Source: Candidatus Nitrosopumilus sp. (lineage in GTDB: Archaea > Thermoproteota > Nitrososphaeria > Nitrososphaerales > Nitrosopumilaceae). From it: a stretch of DNA of 64,000 nt. The position numbers and the translations under genes are program-made. Of this stretch, positions 25,039-34,088 are shown in pieces (the stretch's first letter is position 1; every line of letters begins with the position of its first letter). The notes beneath the pieces are model-generated. The model ran no database searches and had not been told where the DNA came from. It saw nothing but the letters and a program-made list of their open reading frames with translations. The DNA lies in assembly GCF_028278985.1 (NCBI RefSeq), contig NZ_JANQTA010000018.1, positions 62,001 to 126,000 of the forward strand, read 5' to 3'.

Positions 25039-26157
25039 ATGATTAGATTGACTTTAAACATGTTAGAGCAATTAGCTGGGGATTCTCAAGCACTTGATCG
25101 AGCAATTGCTGGTGAAGAACTATCTTACAAGGATGGTTTAGAATTGATGAATTATGATAATTTGCATTTACTTGGAGCCGTTGCTGATGCTTCTAGGAAA
25201 AAATTAGTTAGTGATACTGTAACTTTTGCAGCATCTTATTACATGAATTACACAAATGTCTGTGCTGCAAGTTGTCAAATGTGTGCATTTTACCGAAAGG
25301 ATGGCGCCGATGATGCTTACACCTTAACTCCTCAAGAAATTGAACAACGAGTTTCAATTGCAAAACAAATGGGTGCAACTGAAGTTCATATTGTTGGTGG
25401 TTTTCATCCGAAACTTCCTTTGGAATATTATGAAGACATGATGAGGGTAATTAAAAAAAATCACCCAGAACTAAACATCAAGGCTTTAACTGCTGCAGAA
25501 ATTTTCTACCTATCAAAACTTACAAAAAATTCTACTAAAGAAATTCTGTCTCGTCTAAAAGATGCTGGACTTGATTCTATGCCAGGTGGAGGCGCTGAAT
25601 TGTTTCATCCAGATATTCGAGGAAAAATCGTTCGCGGAAAATGCTCTGGACAACAATGGCTTGATGTTATAGAAGAAGCACATAATCTTGGAATCCAGAG
25701 TAATGTGACTATGCTGTATGGCCATATTGAAAAACCTGAACACATCATTGATCATCTTATCAAAATTAGAGAATTACAAAAGAAGACTAATGGGTTTATC
25801 ACTTTGATTCCATTAAAATTCAGTCTGGATAACACAGAATTAGAACAAGAGCATTTGGTAAATAATGAATGTTCTTCAGTATATGATCTAAGAGTGATAG
25901 CCATTTCTCGTTTAATGTTAGCAAATGTTCTAAACAATATCTCCGTTTATTGGGTTGCATATGGAAAGAAACTTGCTCAAGTTGCCTTATCTAATGGTGG
26001 TAGCGATTTGGTTGGTACTGCATTTTCTGAAGAAATTTATCGTGCGGCAGGAAAGCCTACTGCTTCATCAATTGATGAATTAGCAACAATGGTGAAAGAA
26101 ATTGGTCGTTCTCCTGCACAAAGAAATACTCATTTTAAAATTTTAAAACAATTCTGA
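25039..26157 (+). CDS. mqnE: Radical-SAM aminofutalosine synthase (MqnE-type)
   Basis: A 372-residue protein with the radical-SAM cluster motif CxxxCxxC at Cys75, Cys79 and Cys82 (NVCAASCQMCAFYR). The MqnE/MqnC/CofH family segments GATEVHIVGGFHP, GLDSMPGGGAELF and ISVYWVAYGKKLAQ follow. The GG and pattern fit MqnE, which joins the enolpyruvyl chorismate product to an SAM-derived adenosyl group in the futalosine pathway to menaquinone. MqnC- or CofH-type activity is the alternative. MqnD at 27849 supports the menaquinone role. Confidence 0.85.
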   Translation: MIRLTLNMLEQLAGDSQALDRAIAGEELSYKDGLELMNYDNLHLLGAVADASRKKLVSDTVTFAASYYMNYTNVCAASCQMCAFYRKDGADDAYTLTPQEIEQRVSIAKQMGATEVHIVGGFHPKLPLEYYEDMMRVIKKNHPELNIKALTAAEIFYLSKLTKNSTKEILSRLKDAGLDSMPGGGAELFHPDIRGKIVRGKCSGQQWLDVIEEAHNLGIQSNVTMLYGHIEKPEHIIDHLIKIRELQKKTNGFITLIPLKFSLDNTELEQEHLVNNECSSVYDLRVIAISRLMLANVLNNISVYWVAYGKKLAQVALSNGGSDLVGTAFSEEIYRAAGKPTASSIDELATMVKEIGRSPAQRNTHFKILKQF

Positions 26158-26159
26158 AA

Positions 26160-26468
26160 CTAAGGATTAAGATATTTTTTTACTGATTCTAGTTTATCTT
26201 CCATCTTTACTTGTTTGTCTCTTCTAGAATCAATTTTAATCACAACTTCAACTCTGGCAATTCCTAGATTATGAACTGCCTCTAGCATTTTTTCTGATGC
26301 TTGATTGATTGTAATCATGTTGTCTGATTCCAAGATTGTTCCCATAGGATTGATTTCGTATCGCAAGTTTTCTATATTTTGAATTGATTCTACAGCTTTG
26401 GCAATGTAAAAACTAGCACTGGTAGTTTTTGTGGCCATTGGATAGATGCTAATTTCAGCTTGAATCAT
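26160..26468 (-). CDS. MTH1187/YkoF-family thiamine-binding-like protein
   Basis: A 102-residue protein matching the small MTH1187 (DUF77) family: the opening IQAEISIYPMATKTTSAS, then YEINPMGTILES and the closing IARVEVVIKIDSRRD. Members form tetramers and related proteins bind thiamine or its pyrimidine moiety. Ligand here is not proven. Two bases separate its stop from that of the convergent mqnE gene. Confidence 0.85.
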   Translation of the reverse strand: MIQAEISIYPMATKTTSASFYIAKAVESIQNIENLRYEINPMGTILESDNMITINQASEKMLEAVHNLGIARVEVVIKIDSRRDKQVKMEDKLESVKKYLNP

Positions 26469-26504
26469 ATTGTTATATCTTTGATTTGAGATAAAAATCT
26501 TGAA

Positions 26505-26780
26505 TTATTCTGCAGGCTTTTTCTCTGTTTTTTTTGCACTACCTTTTTTCCGTCTTGCTCCAAAACTTATTAACACAAGCAAGAATCCGACACCAACTAA
26601 AATCCCGGAGAGCATTTGATAAGCTTGGTTTTCATCTTCTGCAATCATTAAATCAATAATTTCTTCCTCAGTCATTCCTGATTCTCCCAAAGGAGATTCA
26701 TTCATTGTAATTGCAATTGCCATGCCAAATGCTATCATCACAATTCCTCCTGCAAAAATTTTCTTATCTAATAAGACCAT
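26505..26780 (-). CDS. Small membrane protein, 91 aa
   Basis: Two hydrophobic segments (about 8-25 and 55-73) flank an acidic loop (EEEIIDLMIAEDENQ). The tail is strongly basic (RRKKGSAKKTEKK). No family recognised. It is upstream of the thiamine-binding-like gene on the same strand with 36 bases between them. Confidence 0.6.
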   Translation of the reverse strand: MVLLDKKIFAGGIVMIAFGMAIAITMNESPLGESGMTEEEIIDLMIAEDENQAYQMLSGILVGVGFLLVLISFGARRKKGSAKKTEKKPAE

Positions 26781-26925
26781 TTTCTATTTTAGATTGGATT
26801 TCATCATATATTAGGTAAATGACAATTTCAAAAATTATTCCAATGTTGATCGAATCCAAGAATTGTTAGCACTAGAAAAAAATTGGGCAGCAGGTTATAT
26901 GCAATAATTCAAAAATTCCTTTTAA

Positions 26926-27534
26926 TTGAATCAAAAACTTGAGTCTCTGATTGTTTTTGGAGTGATGGCAGGAATCCTTTTACCTGTCAGATTGTTATTT
27001 GTTGAATTTGTCTCTGATAGTTGGTTTGGTTCCCTTGGTGTTATCACTGTAGTTTCTCTAACTGTTGTAATTTTGGCTAAAAAACAAAAACTGGGATTTT
27101 TTGGTCACATGCTAGAGCGCCAAATGTTTAATTTTCAAAAAGGTAAACGTATCTGGATTGTATTTGGAGAATCCGCATTTTTGTTATCAATTCTGGGTTT
27201 GATGATATTTGCTATAGACTATGGAAATTCTCTATCTGTTGAGAATTCTTTGGTTGGGAGCATGTCTACTGAAGAATTGATTGAGACTACCGAAGAACTT
27301 TCCCCAAATGATTGGATTTTTGGAATAATTATGGCTCCAATTGGATTTATCACTGCATTTCCAGAAATGAGTGTGGCCATAGCATCTATTGATCAAAAAC
27401 TTGATGGATGGTTAATGCATTTTTACACTGTTGGATTTGTTGAATATCTTGAATTAGTTGGAATTTTAATCTACTATAAAATTTCATTCAGAAAAAAATC
27501 AATTATTGCACGATATGCAAAAACTGCAATCTAA
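26926..27534 (+). CDS. Multi-spanning membrane protein, 202 aa
   Basis: Four or five hydrophobic segments (about 8-27, 34-50, 75-95, 125-150, 165-185) with a basic loop around residue 53. No transporter or enzyme motif recognised. The start is assigned at TTG 26926 (MNQKLESLIVF); an internal ATG about 12 codons later is an alternative. It shares CTAA at 27531-27534 with the stop of the convergent gene. Confidence 0.6.
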   Translation: MNQKLESLIVFGVMAGILLPVRLLFVEFVSDSWFGSLGVITVVSLTVVILAKKQKLGFFGHMLERQMFNFQKGKRIWIVFGESAFLLSILGLMIFAIDYGNSLSVENSLVGSMSTEELIETTEELSPNDWIFGIIMAPIGFITAFPEMSVAIASIDQKLDGWLMHFYTVGFVEYLELVGILIYYKISFRKKSIIARYAKTAI

Positions 27535-27821
27535 AATCCTTCTGGTGGCTTTTGTACAAAAACATTGCAAACAAGTGCATCTGTCTTCGAATCTCTGTAC
27601 TGAACATTACAAGAAAGGAATTTTCCCTTAAGGGCTTGCTCTAATTGTTCTTTTGTGGTATCTGAATATTGCGGTTTGTCAGGATCATCAATTTTTGCAA
27701 TAATGATTTTCTCTGTTTTCCCATATTCTTCTTTATTGTCTTTTCTTACATGGCTTACAACCATTCGAAATGCATTTCCAGCTAAAATCTCCATTACTGG
27801 ACCACCGATTCCATCACCCAT
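27531..27821 (-). CDS. Hypothetical protein, 96 aa
   Basis: A small alpha/beta protein (GPVMEILAGNAFRMVVSHVRK, KIIIAKIDDPD, ALKGKFLSCNVQYRD, ALVCNVFVQKP) with two cysteines. No family recognised. It follows mqnD by 27 bases on the same strand and may be co-transcribed with it, so a link to quinone synthesis is possible but unproven. Confidence 0.6.
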   Translation of the reverse strand: MGDGIGGPVMEILAGNAFRMVVSHVRKDNKEEYGKTEKIIIAKIDDPDKPQYSDTTKEQLEQALKGKFLSCNVQYRDSKTDALVCNVFVQKPPEGF

Positions 27822-27848
27822 TAATTTTAAAAAATTTTTGTTCTATAA

Positions 27849-28676
27849 TTACTTGGTGGCTATACTTAACTCAAAGTCTGGAACAAGATTTTTCTCTTTA
27901 GCCATTTCGAAGAGCTTTCTAATTGATTGCTCACCTGGTTCTCCCATGTTTACAGTAACTTTGTTAACGTACATTTTAACAAATTTCTCAATCAAATCTC
28001 TTGGTTTTCCTCTTGAATATTGCATTGCATATTCTAATGCATCATTAAGATTTTCCAATCCAAATTCAATGGATGCTTGAAGATATTTGTCAAATTTTAC
28101 AATAGTGTCCATGCCTAAATCTGTCTTCATTACATTGATTCCAAGAGGAACTGGTAATCCATTAGTGGTTTTATCCCACCATTCTCCAACATCTAAAATT
28201 TTGACATTGCCTTCTTGTTCATATGATAATTGTGTCTCATGAATTACTAGTCCTGCATCTACTTTTCCTGATTTCACAGCTTCTGGAATGTCACTGAAAT
28301 TCATCTCAACATAATCAAATTTACCAATCATTAATTGAAGTAGTAAAAATGCTGATGTCATTTTACCTGGAATTGCAATCTTACATTTTTTAATTTCATC
28401 AATGCTCATCTGTTCTCTTGCAGTAACAATTGGACCGTATCCAATTCCAAAACTTCCTCCACTTCGTAAAATTGTGTACCCTGGAATGTATGCACATGCA
28501 TGAACTGATACTGCAGTTACATCTAGCTGAGGATCTGTTGCCTTACGATTTAATTTCTCAATATCTTCTATTACGTGATTTACCTTAAAATCTGGAGAAG
28601 GAACTTTTCCTGTAAACATTCCATAAAACATGAATGCATCATCTGAGTCTGGAGTATGTCCAACAGATATTTCCAT
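27849..28676 (-). CDS. mqnD: MqnD-type 1,4-dihydroxy-6-naphthoate synthase
   Basis: A 275-residue periplasmic-binding-like enzyme of the MqnA/MqnD family. It opens ISVGHTPDSDDAFMFYGMF, then DVTAVSVHACAYI, GPIVTARE, KIAIPGKMTSAFLLL and VDAGLVIHETQL with the family His. MqnD makes 1,4-dihydroxy-6-naphthoate from cyclic dehypoxanthine futalosine in menaquinone synthesis. Length and the HTPDSDDAF opening fit MqnD better than MqnA. It is divergent from the SIS-domain gene with 71 bases between starts. Confidence 0.85.
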   Translation of the reverse strand: MEISVGHTPDSDDAFMFYGMFTGKVPSPDFKVNHVIEDIEKLNRKATDPQLDVTAVSVHACAYIPGYTILRSGGSFGIGYGPIVTAREQMSIDEIKKCKIAIPGKMTSAFLLLQLMIGKFDYVEMNFSDIPEAVKSGKVDAGLVIHETQLSYEQEGNVKILDVGEWWDKTTNGLPVPLGINVMKTDLGMDTIVKFDKYLQASIEFGLENLNDALEYAMQYSRGKPRDLIEKFVKMYVNKVTVNMGEPGEQSIRKLFEMAKEKNLVPDFELSIATK

Positions 28677-28747
28677 ATCTGAGTAAAAATTTAGTCGTAA
28701 TAAAAATCAAAACCTGTTTTCAAATCGTTTTTCTAATATATGTCTCA

Positions 28748-29668
28748 ATGATGATGAATCTTGTGAACACCATTACAGCATTTGAAAAGGATATGGAACT
28801 TCAAATCTCTTTACTAAAATCATTCAAGAAACAAAAACCAATTTCTAAAAATAATCAAAAAAATACTATATTTTCTGGCAGTGGAGATTCTTTGGTTTCT
28901 TCAATGATGGCTGAATCTCTTTCTGATGGACTAGTTCGTGCAATGGACCCAATGGATTTGTATCGTAACAAATCTCTTGTAAAATCAAAAAATGTCTATT
29001 TTGTTTCAATTTCTGGAAATACTATTACTAACATCAAGACAGCATGTCATGCTAAACACTCAACAGCTATAACCGCAAAACCTGATAGTCGATTAGCCTC
29101 TGCCACGAATAATACTATAATTTTGAATGCAGAAACTCATCATGTCTTTACTGCTGGAAGTATTTCGTTTTTAGAAAGTGCACTAACTTGCATGTCGTTA
29201 GTCAAAAATATCAAAATTCCTAGAAATTCCAAACTCTTCTCAAAAGCAAAACGTGATTCTCAAAATCACCTCGTTTCAAAAAAGATCTATGTACTGGGGA
29301 GCCGATTCACTTTTCCTTTGGCAATGTATTGTGCTGCAAAATTTTATGAAATAATGGGTTATGATGCACATTATTGTAAAATTGAACAATTCTCTCACAT
29401 GGAACTGTTCTCAGCAAAAAAAGGTGACACTGTAATTGTTTTTGAGGAAAAAAATCCTCATAATTCTCAATTAGTAAAAAATCTCAAAAAGGTTGGCATG
29501 AATGTGATCCACCCTTCAATCCCAACTGAGAAGATGTCCCAATTTCTCTATTGTACATTTTTTTCACAGTTTCTTGCTCTAAATGAGGCTAAAAGAAAAC
29601 ACAGAAGAGATTGTTACTTTGTTACTGCAACAAAACTTCGAAATGTTAGCAATCAAATGATCTATTGA
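28748..29668 (+). CDS. SIS-domain sugar-isomerase-like protein
   Basis: About 306 residues. The frame is open back to 28634, but that part is antisense to mqnD, so I place the start at the ATG cluster at 28748-28756. The SIS pattern is present: SGSGDSLVSSMMAESLSDG, VYFVSISGNTITNIKTAC, and YVLGSRFTFPLAMYCAAKF for a second half. It resembles the bifunctional phosphoglucose/phosphomannose isomerase family, which handles phospho-sugars. Exact substrate uncertain. Confidence 0.75.
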   Translation: MMMNLVNTITAFEKDMELQISLLKSFKKQKPISKNNQKNTIFSGSGDSLVSSMMAESLSDGLVRAMDPMDLYRNKSLVKSKNVYFVSISGNTITNIKTACHAKHSTAITAKPDSRLASATNNTIILNAETHHVFTAGSISFLESALTCMSLVKNIKIPRNSKLFSKAKRDSQNHLVSKKIYVLGSRFTFPLAMYCAAKFYEIMGYDAHYCKIEQFSHMELFSAKKGDTVIVFEEKNPHNSQLVKNLKKVGMNVIHPSIPTEKMSQFLYCTFFSQFLALNEAKRKHRRDCYFVTATKLRNVSNQMIY

Positions 29669-29686
29669 TCTTTTCAAAGGCTAAGG

Positions 29687-29694
29687 TTTAATAG
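29687..29694 (+). promoter_or_regulatory. TATA-like box for the EF-2 gene
   Basis: TTTAATAG is centred about 26 bases before the ATG at 29717, predicting a leaderless or very short leader transcript. No Shine-Dalgarno sequence precedes the start. Confidence 0.5.
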
Positions 29695-29716
29695 CTGAAT
29701 ACTTGGGTGTGCGAAT

Positions 29717-31909
29717 ATGGTAAAATTCAAGTCAACTGGTGAAGTTTTGAAAATTATCAAAAATAAGGATAATATCAGAAACTTTGGTGTTATTGCACAC
29801 GTTGACCATGGAAAAACTACCATGAGTGACAGTCTTTTAGCTTATTCTGGAATCATTGCTCCATCTGCAGCTGGTAAGGCATTAGCAATGGACTTTGATA
29901 AAGAAGAACAACAGAGAGGAATTACAATTTACCAAGCAAATGTTACATTACTTTTCCAACAAAAAGATAATGAATATGTCATTAACATGATTGATACCCC
30001 TGGACACGTAGACTTTAGTGGAAGGGTTATTCGTAGTCTTAGAGCAATTGATGGTGCAGTAGTTGTATGTGATGCAGTTGAAGGTATCATGACTCAAACT
30101 GAAACTGTAACAAGAATGGCACTTGAAGAAAGAGTCAAACCAGTTTTGTTTATCAACAAAGTCGACAGACTCATCAAAGAACTCAGATTAACTCCTGAAA
30201 AAATGCAGCAACAATTAGCTGAAGTAGTTTCCAACTTTAATCAATTAATTGACACATATGCTGAACCTGAATACAAAGAAAAATGGAAAGTTTCAATCCA
30301 GGATGCAAGTGTTACCTTTGGTTCTGCTAAAGATAGATGGGCAATCAATGTCGACTTGATGAAAGAACGTGGTATCACATTCAAAGATGTAATTGATGCT
30401 TATGAAAATGAAAAAGTAGCTGATTTAGTAGAAAAAGCACCACTGGCTGATGCAGTTTTGGGCATGGTAGTAAAACATCATCCTGCACCATATGAGGCTG
30501 TAAAATACAGAATTCCACAAATTTGGAAAGGTGATTTAGATTCAGATGTTGGTAAAGCATTACTTGCATGTAGTGATGATGGACCAACAATTATGATGAT
30601 TGTAAACATGGTATTAGATCCAGCGGCAGGTCCTGTTGCAATTGGAAGATTGTTTTCAGGAACCATCAAAGATGGGCAAACAATTAACATCATTGATGAA
30701 AAGCGTGAAGGAAGAGTTCAATCTGTCAACTTCTTTATGGGAAACCAAAGAGAACAAGTTGGAGAATTAGGTGCTGGAAATATTCCTGCATTACTTGGAT
30801 TAACTGAAGCTAGAGCTGGAAATACTCTATCTACTGTAAAAGGCATTCCGATGTTTGAAGGTGTAAAGTATGTTTCAGAACCTGTTGTTCAAGTTGCAAT
30901 TGAACCAAAACATCCAAAAGATTTACCTAAACTTGTCGAAATTCTAAAGCAACTAACCATTGAGGATCCAAACTTGATTGTAAAAATTGATGAGGAAAGT
31001 GGTGAAACAATTGTTGCCGGAATGGGTGTATTGCACCTTGATGTTGCAACTCATAGAATTCAAGATGCAAAATGTGAGATTGTAACTTCAGAACCTTTGA
31101 TTAACTATAGAGAAACAGTTAAAGCTCCATGTGAGCCAATCATGTCTAAATCTCCAAATAGACACAATAAAATTTTCATGAAAGTAGAGCCATTGGAACC
31201 TGAAATTGCTCATATGCTAAGAACTGGTGAAATCAGTGATATGAAAGATAAAAAAGTTGTAGCAGATTTACTAAAGAAAGCAGGATGGGATACTGACACA
31301 ATTAAGAGAGTTATGAAATTTGATTCTCGTGGAAATGTTTTGATTAATGGAACCAAAGGTGTTCAATTTGTTCAAGAATCAACTGATTCAATCAATTCTG
31401 GATTTGATGAAGTGATGAAAGAAGGTCCTCTTTGTAAAGAACAGATGAGAGATTGTAAATTCACATTTACTCACTTTGTTCCTCACGAGGACACTGCACA
31501 CAGAGGTCTATCTCAATTAGGTCCTGCATCACGACGTGCATGTACTGGTGCATTACTAACTGCAGGAACTGCAATTTTAGAGCCTACATTGGCAATTGAA
31601 GTAAGAGTTCCTACTGATTTAGTGGGAAATGTTGCAACTGTATTGTCTGGTAAACGAGGTAAAGTTCTTGATATGTCTCAAAAAGGTGCATCAAGCATTG
31701 TTACTGGTGAGATCCCTGCTTCTGAAACCTTTACTCTTTCTGAAGAAATGAGAGGTCAGACTGCAGGTCGTGCTACTTGGAATACTTCATTTAAAGAATG
31801 GACTGAAGTGCCAAAATCTATGCTGGCAACAGCTGTTGCAGATATCAGAAAGAGAAAAGGTCTTGCTCCAGAACCACCAGGTGCAAATGAATTCATTGAT
31901 AAAGAATGA
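29717..31909 (+). CDS. fusA: Translation elongation factor 2 (aEF-2)
   Basis: A 730-residue GTPase that translocates tRNA and mRNA through the ribosome. G motifs are intact: P-loop AHVDHGKT (27-34), DTPGH (93-97) and NKVD (147-150). Domain IV carries the EDTAHRG loop, whose histidine is the expected diphthamide site, and the C-terminus ends with the archaeal-type IRKRKGLAPEPP. Length matches archaeal EF-2. A TATA-like box lies at 29687-29694. A 46-codon gene follows 17 bases later. Confidence 0.98.
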   Translation: MVKFKSTGEVLKIIKNKDNIRNFGVIAHVDHGKTTMSDSLLAYSGIIAPSAAGKALAMDFDKEEQQRGITIYQANVTLLFQQKDNEYVINMIDTPGHVDFSGRVIRSLRAIDGAVVVCDAVEGIMTQTETVTRMALEERVKPVLFINKVDRLIKELRLTPEKMQQQLAEVVSNFNQLIDTYAEPEYKEKWKVSIQDASVTFGSAKDRWAINVDLMKERGITFKDVIDAYENEKVADLVEKAPLADAVLGMVVKHHPAPYEAVKYRIPQIWKGDLDSDVGKALLACSDDGPTIMMIVNMVLDPAAGPVAIGRLFSGTIKDGQTINIIDEKREGRVQSVNFFMGNQREQVGELGAGNIPALLGLTEARAGNTLSTVKGIPMFEGVKYVSEPVVQVAIEPKHPKDLPKLVEILKQLTIEDPNLIVKIDEESGETIVAGMGVLHLDVATHRIQDAKCEIVTSEPLINYRETVKAPCEPIMSKSPNRHNKIFMKVEPLEPEIAHMLRTGEISDMKDKKVVADLLKKAGWDTDTIKRVMKFDSRGNVLINGTKGVQFVQESTDSINSGFDEVMKEGPLCKEQMRDCKFTFTHFVPHEDTAHRGLSQLGPASRRACTGALLTAGTAILEPTLAIEVRVPTDLVGNVATVLSGKRGKVLDMSQKGASSIVTGEIPASETFTLSEEMRGQTAGRATWNTSFKEWTEVPKSMLATAVADIRKRKGLAPEPPGANEFIDKE

Positions 31910-31926
31910 CTTCCTAGTATACTATC

Positions 31927-32067
31927 ATGTCTGAAGATTCCAAAAGTCCTGCTGAATTACTAAAAGAAGAACAAGATCTATTGTTGGCAGAGATTAAAGA
32001 GAAAGCAGAAAAAAGAAAACATGCAATGAATCCAGACCAAGATCCTGACAATGAATATGTCAAGTAA
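31927..32067 (+). CDS. Small charged protein, 46 aa
   Basis: An ATG-to-TAA frame 17 bases after EF-2 on the same strand, encoding a charged helical peptide (SPAELLKEEQDLLLAEIKEK, ending DPDNEYVK). Close spacing suggests co-transcription with EF-2. Two bases separate its stop from the convergent TPR gene. Function unknown. Confidence 0.6.
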   Translation: MSEDSKSPAELLKEEQDLLLAEIKEKAEKRKHAMNPDQDPDNEYVK

Positions 32068-32069
32068 TT

Positions 32070-32564
32070 TTATTCGGTAATTTCCTTAAACTCGTTTAAC
32101 TTTTTAATTTCTTGAAAATCCAAATCTTGTTTTGCTTTTGCTTTTATTGAAAAATCTAATTTGATTGCCTTTTCTAAAACTATCAAACCTTCTTTGATAT
32201 TTTGCATTTTAACTAGCGTTGATGCTTTATTGTATAATGTTGTAGCGTTGTTTGGTTTTGATTCAAGAACTTTTTCATAGCAATCTAGTGCAGATTGGAA
32301 TTCGTTTTCAAAATGATGTGATAATCCTTTGTTCAACCAAGCAAGCAAGTTTTGATTATCCTGAGTTAAGACTTTATCATAATGAATTATTGCTTGCTGA
32401 TATCTCGCTAGTTTTCCTAATATGTGGCCTTTTTTCAATAATGCTTCTACATTATTTGGTTCTTGAGATAAAATTTTATCATAGACAACTGATGCCTCTT
32501 TTGGATTTCCCAAATTAAGTAATGTTTGTCCCTCTTCTAATAATCTCTCAACATTATTTTCCAT
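32070..32564 (-). CDS. TPR-repeat protein, 164 aa
   Basis: About four TPR units (LLNLGNPKEASVVYDKILSQEP, GKLARYQQAIIHYDKVL, HHFENEFQSALDCYEKVLESKP, MQNIKEGLIVLEKAI). It is closely similar in plan to the TPR protein at 24319 and probably a paralogue. Protein scaffold role likely; partner unknown. Confidence 0.85.
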   Translation of the reverse strand: MENNVERLLEEGQTLLNLGNPKEASVVYDKILSQEPNNVEALLKKGHILGKLARYQQAIIHYDKVLTQDNQNLLAWLNKGLSHHFENEFQSALDCYEKVLESKPNNATTLYNKASTLVKMQNIKEGLIVLEKAIKLDFSIKAKAKQDLDFQEIKKLNEFKEITE

Positions 32565-32755
32565 GATTCATTCAAATGTTATGTTTTAATGAAATTTGTG
32601 ATTATGATGAGATTGAGTGATTTCTCACCCTGTCTCCCATGTGTGTTAGGTGATTTGTCTTTCAAAATTTGTATTTAATACTGATGGACGATTTCTCTGT
32701 ATTGGGAATTTTTCGAAGACCTTATTTCATATGATTTTCTATCTAATTTTGACTC

Positions 32756-32899
32756 ATGAGTGCTGCTGATAAGTACTGGAACAAACGCTTCAAAAAAGAA
32801 CTTGTTGAGGAAGAAGACAGGCTTAAACAAGAAATTGATCAGGCTGTAAAAAAGAAACTTGCTGAAATCGATGAGGATTCTGAGACTGAGTCAAACTAA
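32756..32899 (+). CDS. Small charged helical protein, 47 aa
   Basis: ATG-to-TAA frame. The product has a Trp/Arg-containing start (MSAADKYWNKRFKKELVEEE) followed by heptad-like EIDQAVKKKLAEID and an acidic end. It resembles the 46-aa protein at 31927 in size and composition, but not clearly in sequence. No family recognised. Confidence 0.55.
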   Translation: MSAADKYWNKRFKKELVEEEDRLKQEIDQAVKKKLAEIDEDSETESN

Positions 32900-32955
32900 A
32901 TTAGTAATTATCAATTTTCTTTACCATTTCTCCTTAATAATCAACCTAGAGATTG

Positions 32956-32967
32956 TAGGTCGACCTA
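32956..32967. promoter_or_regulatory. 12-bp palindrome at the start of the winged-helix gene (candidate operator)
   Basis: TAGGTCGACCTA is a perfect palindrome ending 6 bases before the ATG at 32974. Nearby CCTAG at 32945-32949 and CCTAGG at 32964-32969 repeat its half-site. It lies where transcription should begin if the AT-rich stretch near 32932-32942 is the TATA box, a typical repressor position. Autoregulation by the adjacent regulator is inference. Confidence 0.4.
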
Positions 32968-32973
32968 GGAAAA

Positions 32974-33549
32974 ATGAGTCGATTAGAGCCTGAATTAGAA
33001 CTACATGAGCGTGAAAGGATTGTTTTAGAGACAATTCGAGAAAACCCCACTTTGCATCATAATGCATTACTCCATCTGATTGTTCCAAAATTTATGGCCA
33101 AAACAACTTTTGAGAAGACACGAAATTCGCTTATTGATAAAGATATGATTTATGTGGAAATAAAACAAAACATGAAATTTTATCATCCTACAGAAAATTT
33201 TGAACATGTTTCACATCAACACATTGAACGAAATACAAGTAACTTATTTCATGACCTAAAATCTCAAATAAGAAAATTAGATACTGATTTTTCTCACAAG
33301 GATATTGATGAAAAAATATCATTGTCAAAAAATTTACTGTATTCATTATTGCTAACAGATAACGGTTTTACAATTTTAGATTCTGCAAAAAATCCAAAGA
33401 AAACACTTTATCGTGATGAACACTTGACAATACAACAATTGATGTTCAAAATTTTTGAAATAATTAGAAACGATAAAGATTCCTCATTAATTTTTCCACC
33501 AATAATGAGTAGTTTAGGAATGCGTTTACCTCAATTGCAGAATAAATAG
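32974..33549 (+). CDS. Putative winged-helix transcriptional regulator, 191 aa
   Basis: The N-terminal 65 residues read as a winged helix (ERERIVLETIRENPTLHHNALLHLI, recognition-helix region FMAKTTFEKTRNSLIDKDMIYVE). The helical C-terminal part (about 75-185) probably dimerises or senses a ligand. No specific family recognised. A palindrome and repeated half-sites directly before the ATG suggest it controls its own gene. Confidence 0.65.
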   Translation: MSRLEPELELHERERIVLETIRENPTLHHNALLHLIVPKFMAKTTFEKTRNSLIDKDMIYVEIKQNMKFYHPTENFEHVSHQHIERNTSNLFHDLKSQIRKLDTDFSHKDIDEKISLSKNLLYSLLLTDNGFTILDSAKNPKKTLYRDEHLTIQQLMFKIFEIIRNDKDSSLIFPPIMSSLGMRLPQLQNK

Positions 33550-33592
33550 TTATTTCATCTAGTTATTTATTCAAGTACGTTTTTGGAATATT

Positions 33593-33823
33593 ATGGGATT
33601 ACTCTATACAAAATTCTATTTGGATTTTGATGAAGTAGAATGGAAACAAATCTCCAACGATCCTGTGGTTTTTCAAACAGTAAAAGACTCTGTTTCATTG
33701 GAAATAGAAGATACTTCTCACAAATTTTACAAATTAAATTTTAAAGAAGGTGGAAAAATCAAGTTATTACGTGTCACAGGAAAATTTCGTCTAATCTGGG
33801 ATGATGAAGACGTTTTAGACTAA
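33593..33823 (+). CDS. Small beta-rich hypothetical protein, 76 aa
   Basis: Beginning MGLLYTKFYLDFDEVEW and ending FRLIWDDEDVLD, with alternating hydrophobic/charged residues of beta strands. No motif recognised. It starts 43 bases after the regulator gene and is followed by another 76-codon gene, all on the plus strand. Confidence 0.58.
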   Translation: MGLLYTKFYLDFDEVEWKQISNDPVVFQTVKDSVSLEIEDTSHKFYKLNFKEGGKIKLLRVTGKFRLIWDDEDVLD

Positions 33824-33856
33824 AAAATTATAACCAGCAATTCTATCTTTTGAATT

Positions 33857-34087
33857 ATGTCACTTCAAAATGAAATTTCTGAAATTCAGAATAGTTTTGA
33901 TAATGTATCTTCTGACAAATTTTTAGAAGTTTTATCTAAAATCAAGCCTGAATTAAAGAGTTCCTTGACTTCAGAATACCTACAAGGTAAAATTGACAAA
34001 GTCAAGGCTGAATCTGATGAAAATGAAAAAAAGAAATTGTGCAAATCCTTGATGCCTTATTTAGATTGGTATCAAAAGGGTCAGTAA
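33857..34087 (+). CDS. Small helical hypothetical protein, 76 aa
   Basis: A charged, helical protein (ISEIQNSFDNVSSDKFLEVL, KKKLCKSLMPYLDWYQKG). No family recognised. One base separates its stop from the stop of the convergent gene. Confidence 0.58.
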   Translation: MSLQNEISEIQNSFDNVSSDKFLEVLSKIKPELKSSLTSEYLQGKIDKVKAESDENEKKKLCKSLMPYLDWYQKGQ

Positions 34088-34088
34088 A

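Noticed and set aside
28634..28747. Extended start of the SIS-domain gene
   Set aside because: The extra codons overlap the start of mqnD on the opposite strand and look unlike the rest of the protein.
32600..32700. Possible C/D-box RNA (an ATGATGA word upstream of the gene at 32756)
   Set aside because: No correctly spaced D, C' or D' boxes follow within the usual approximately 60 bases.
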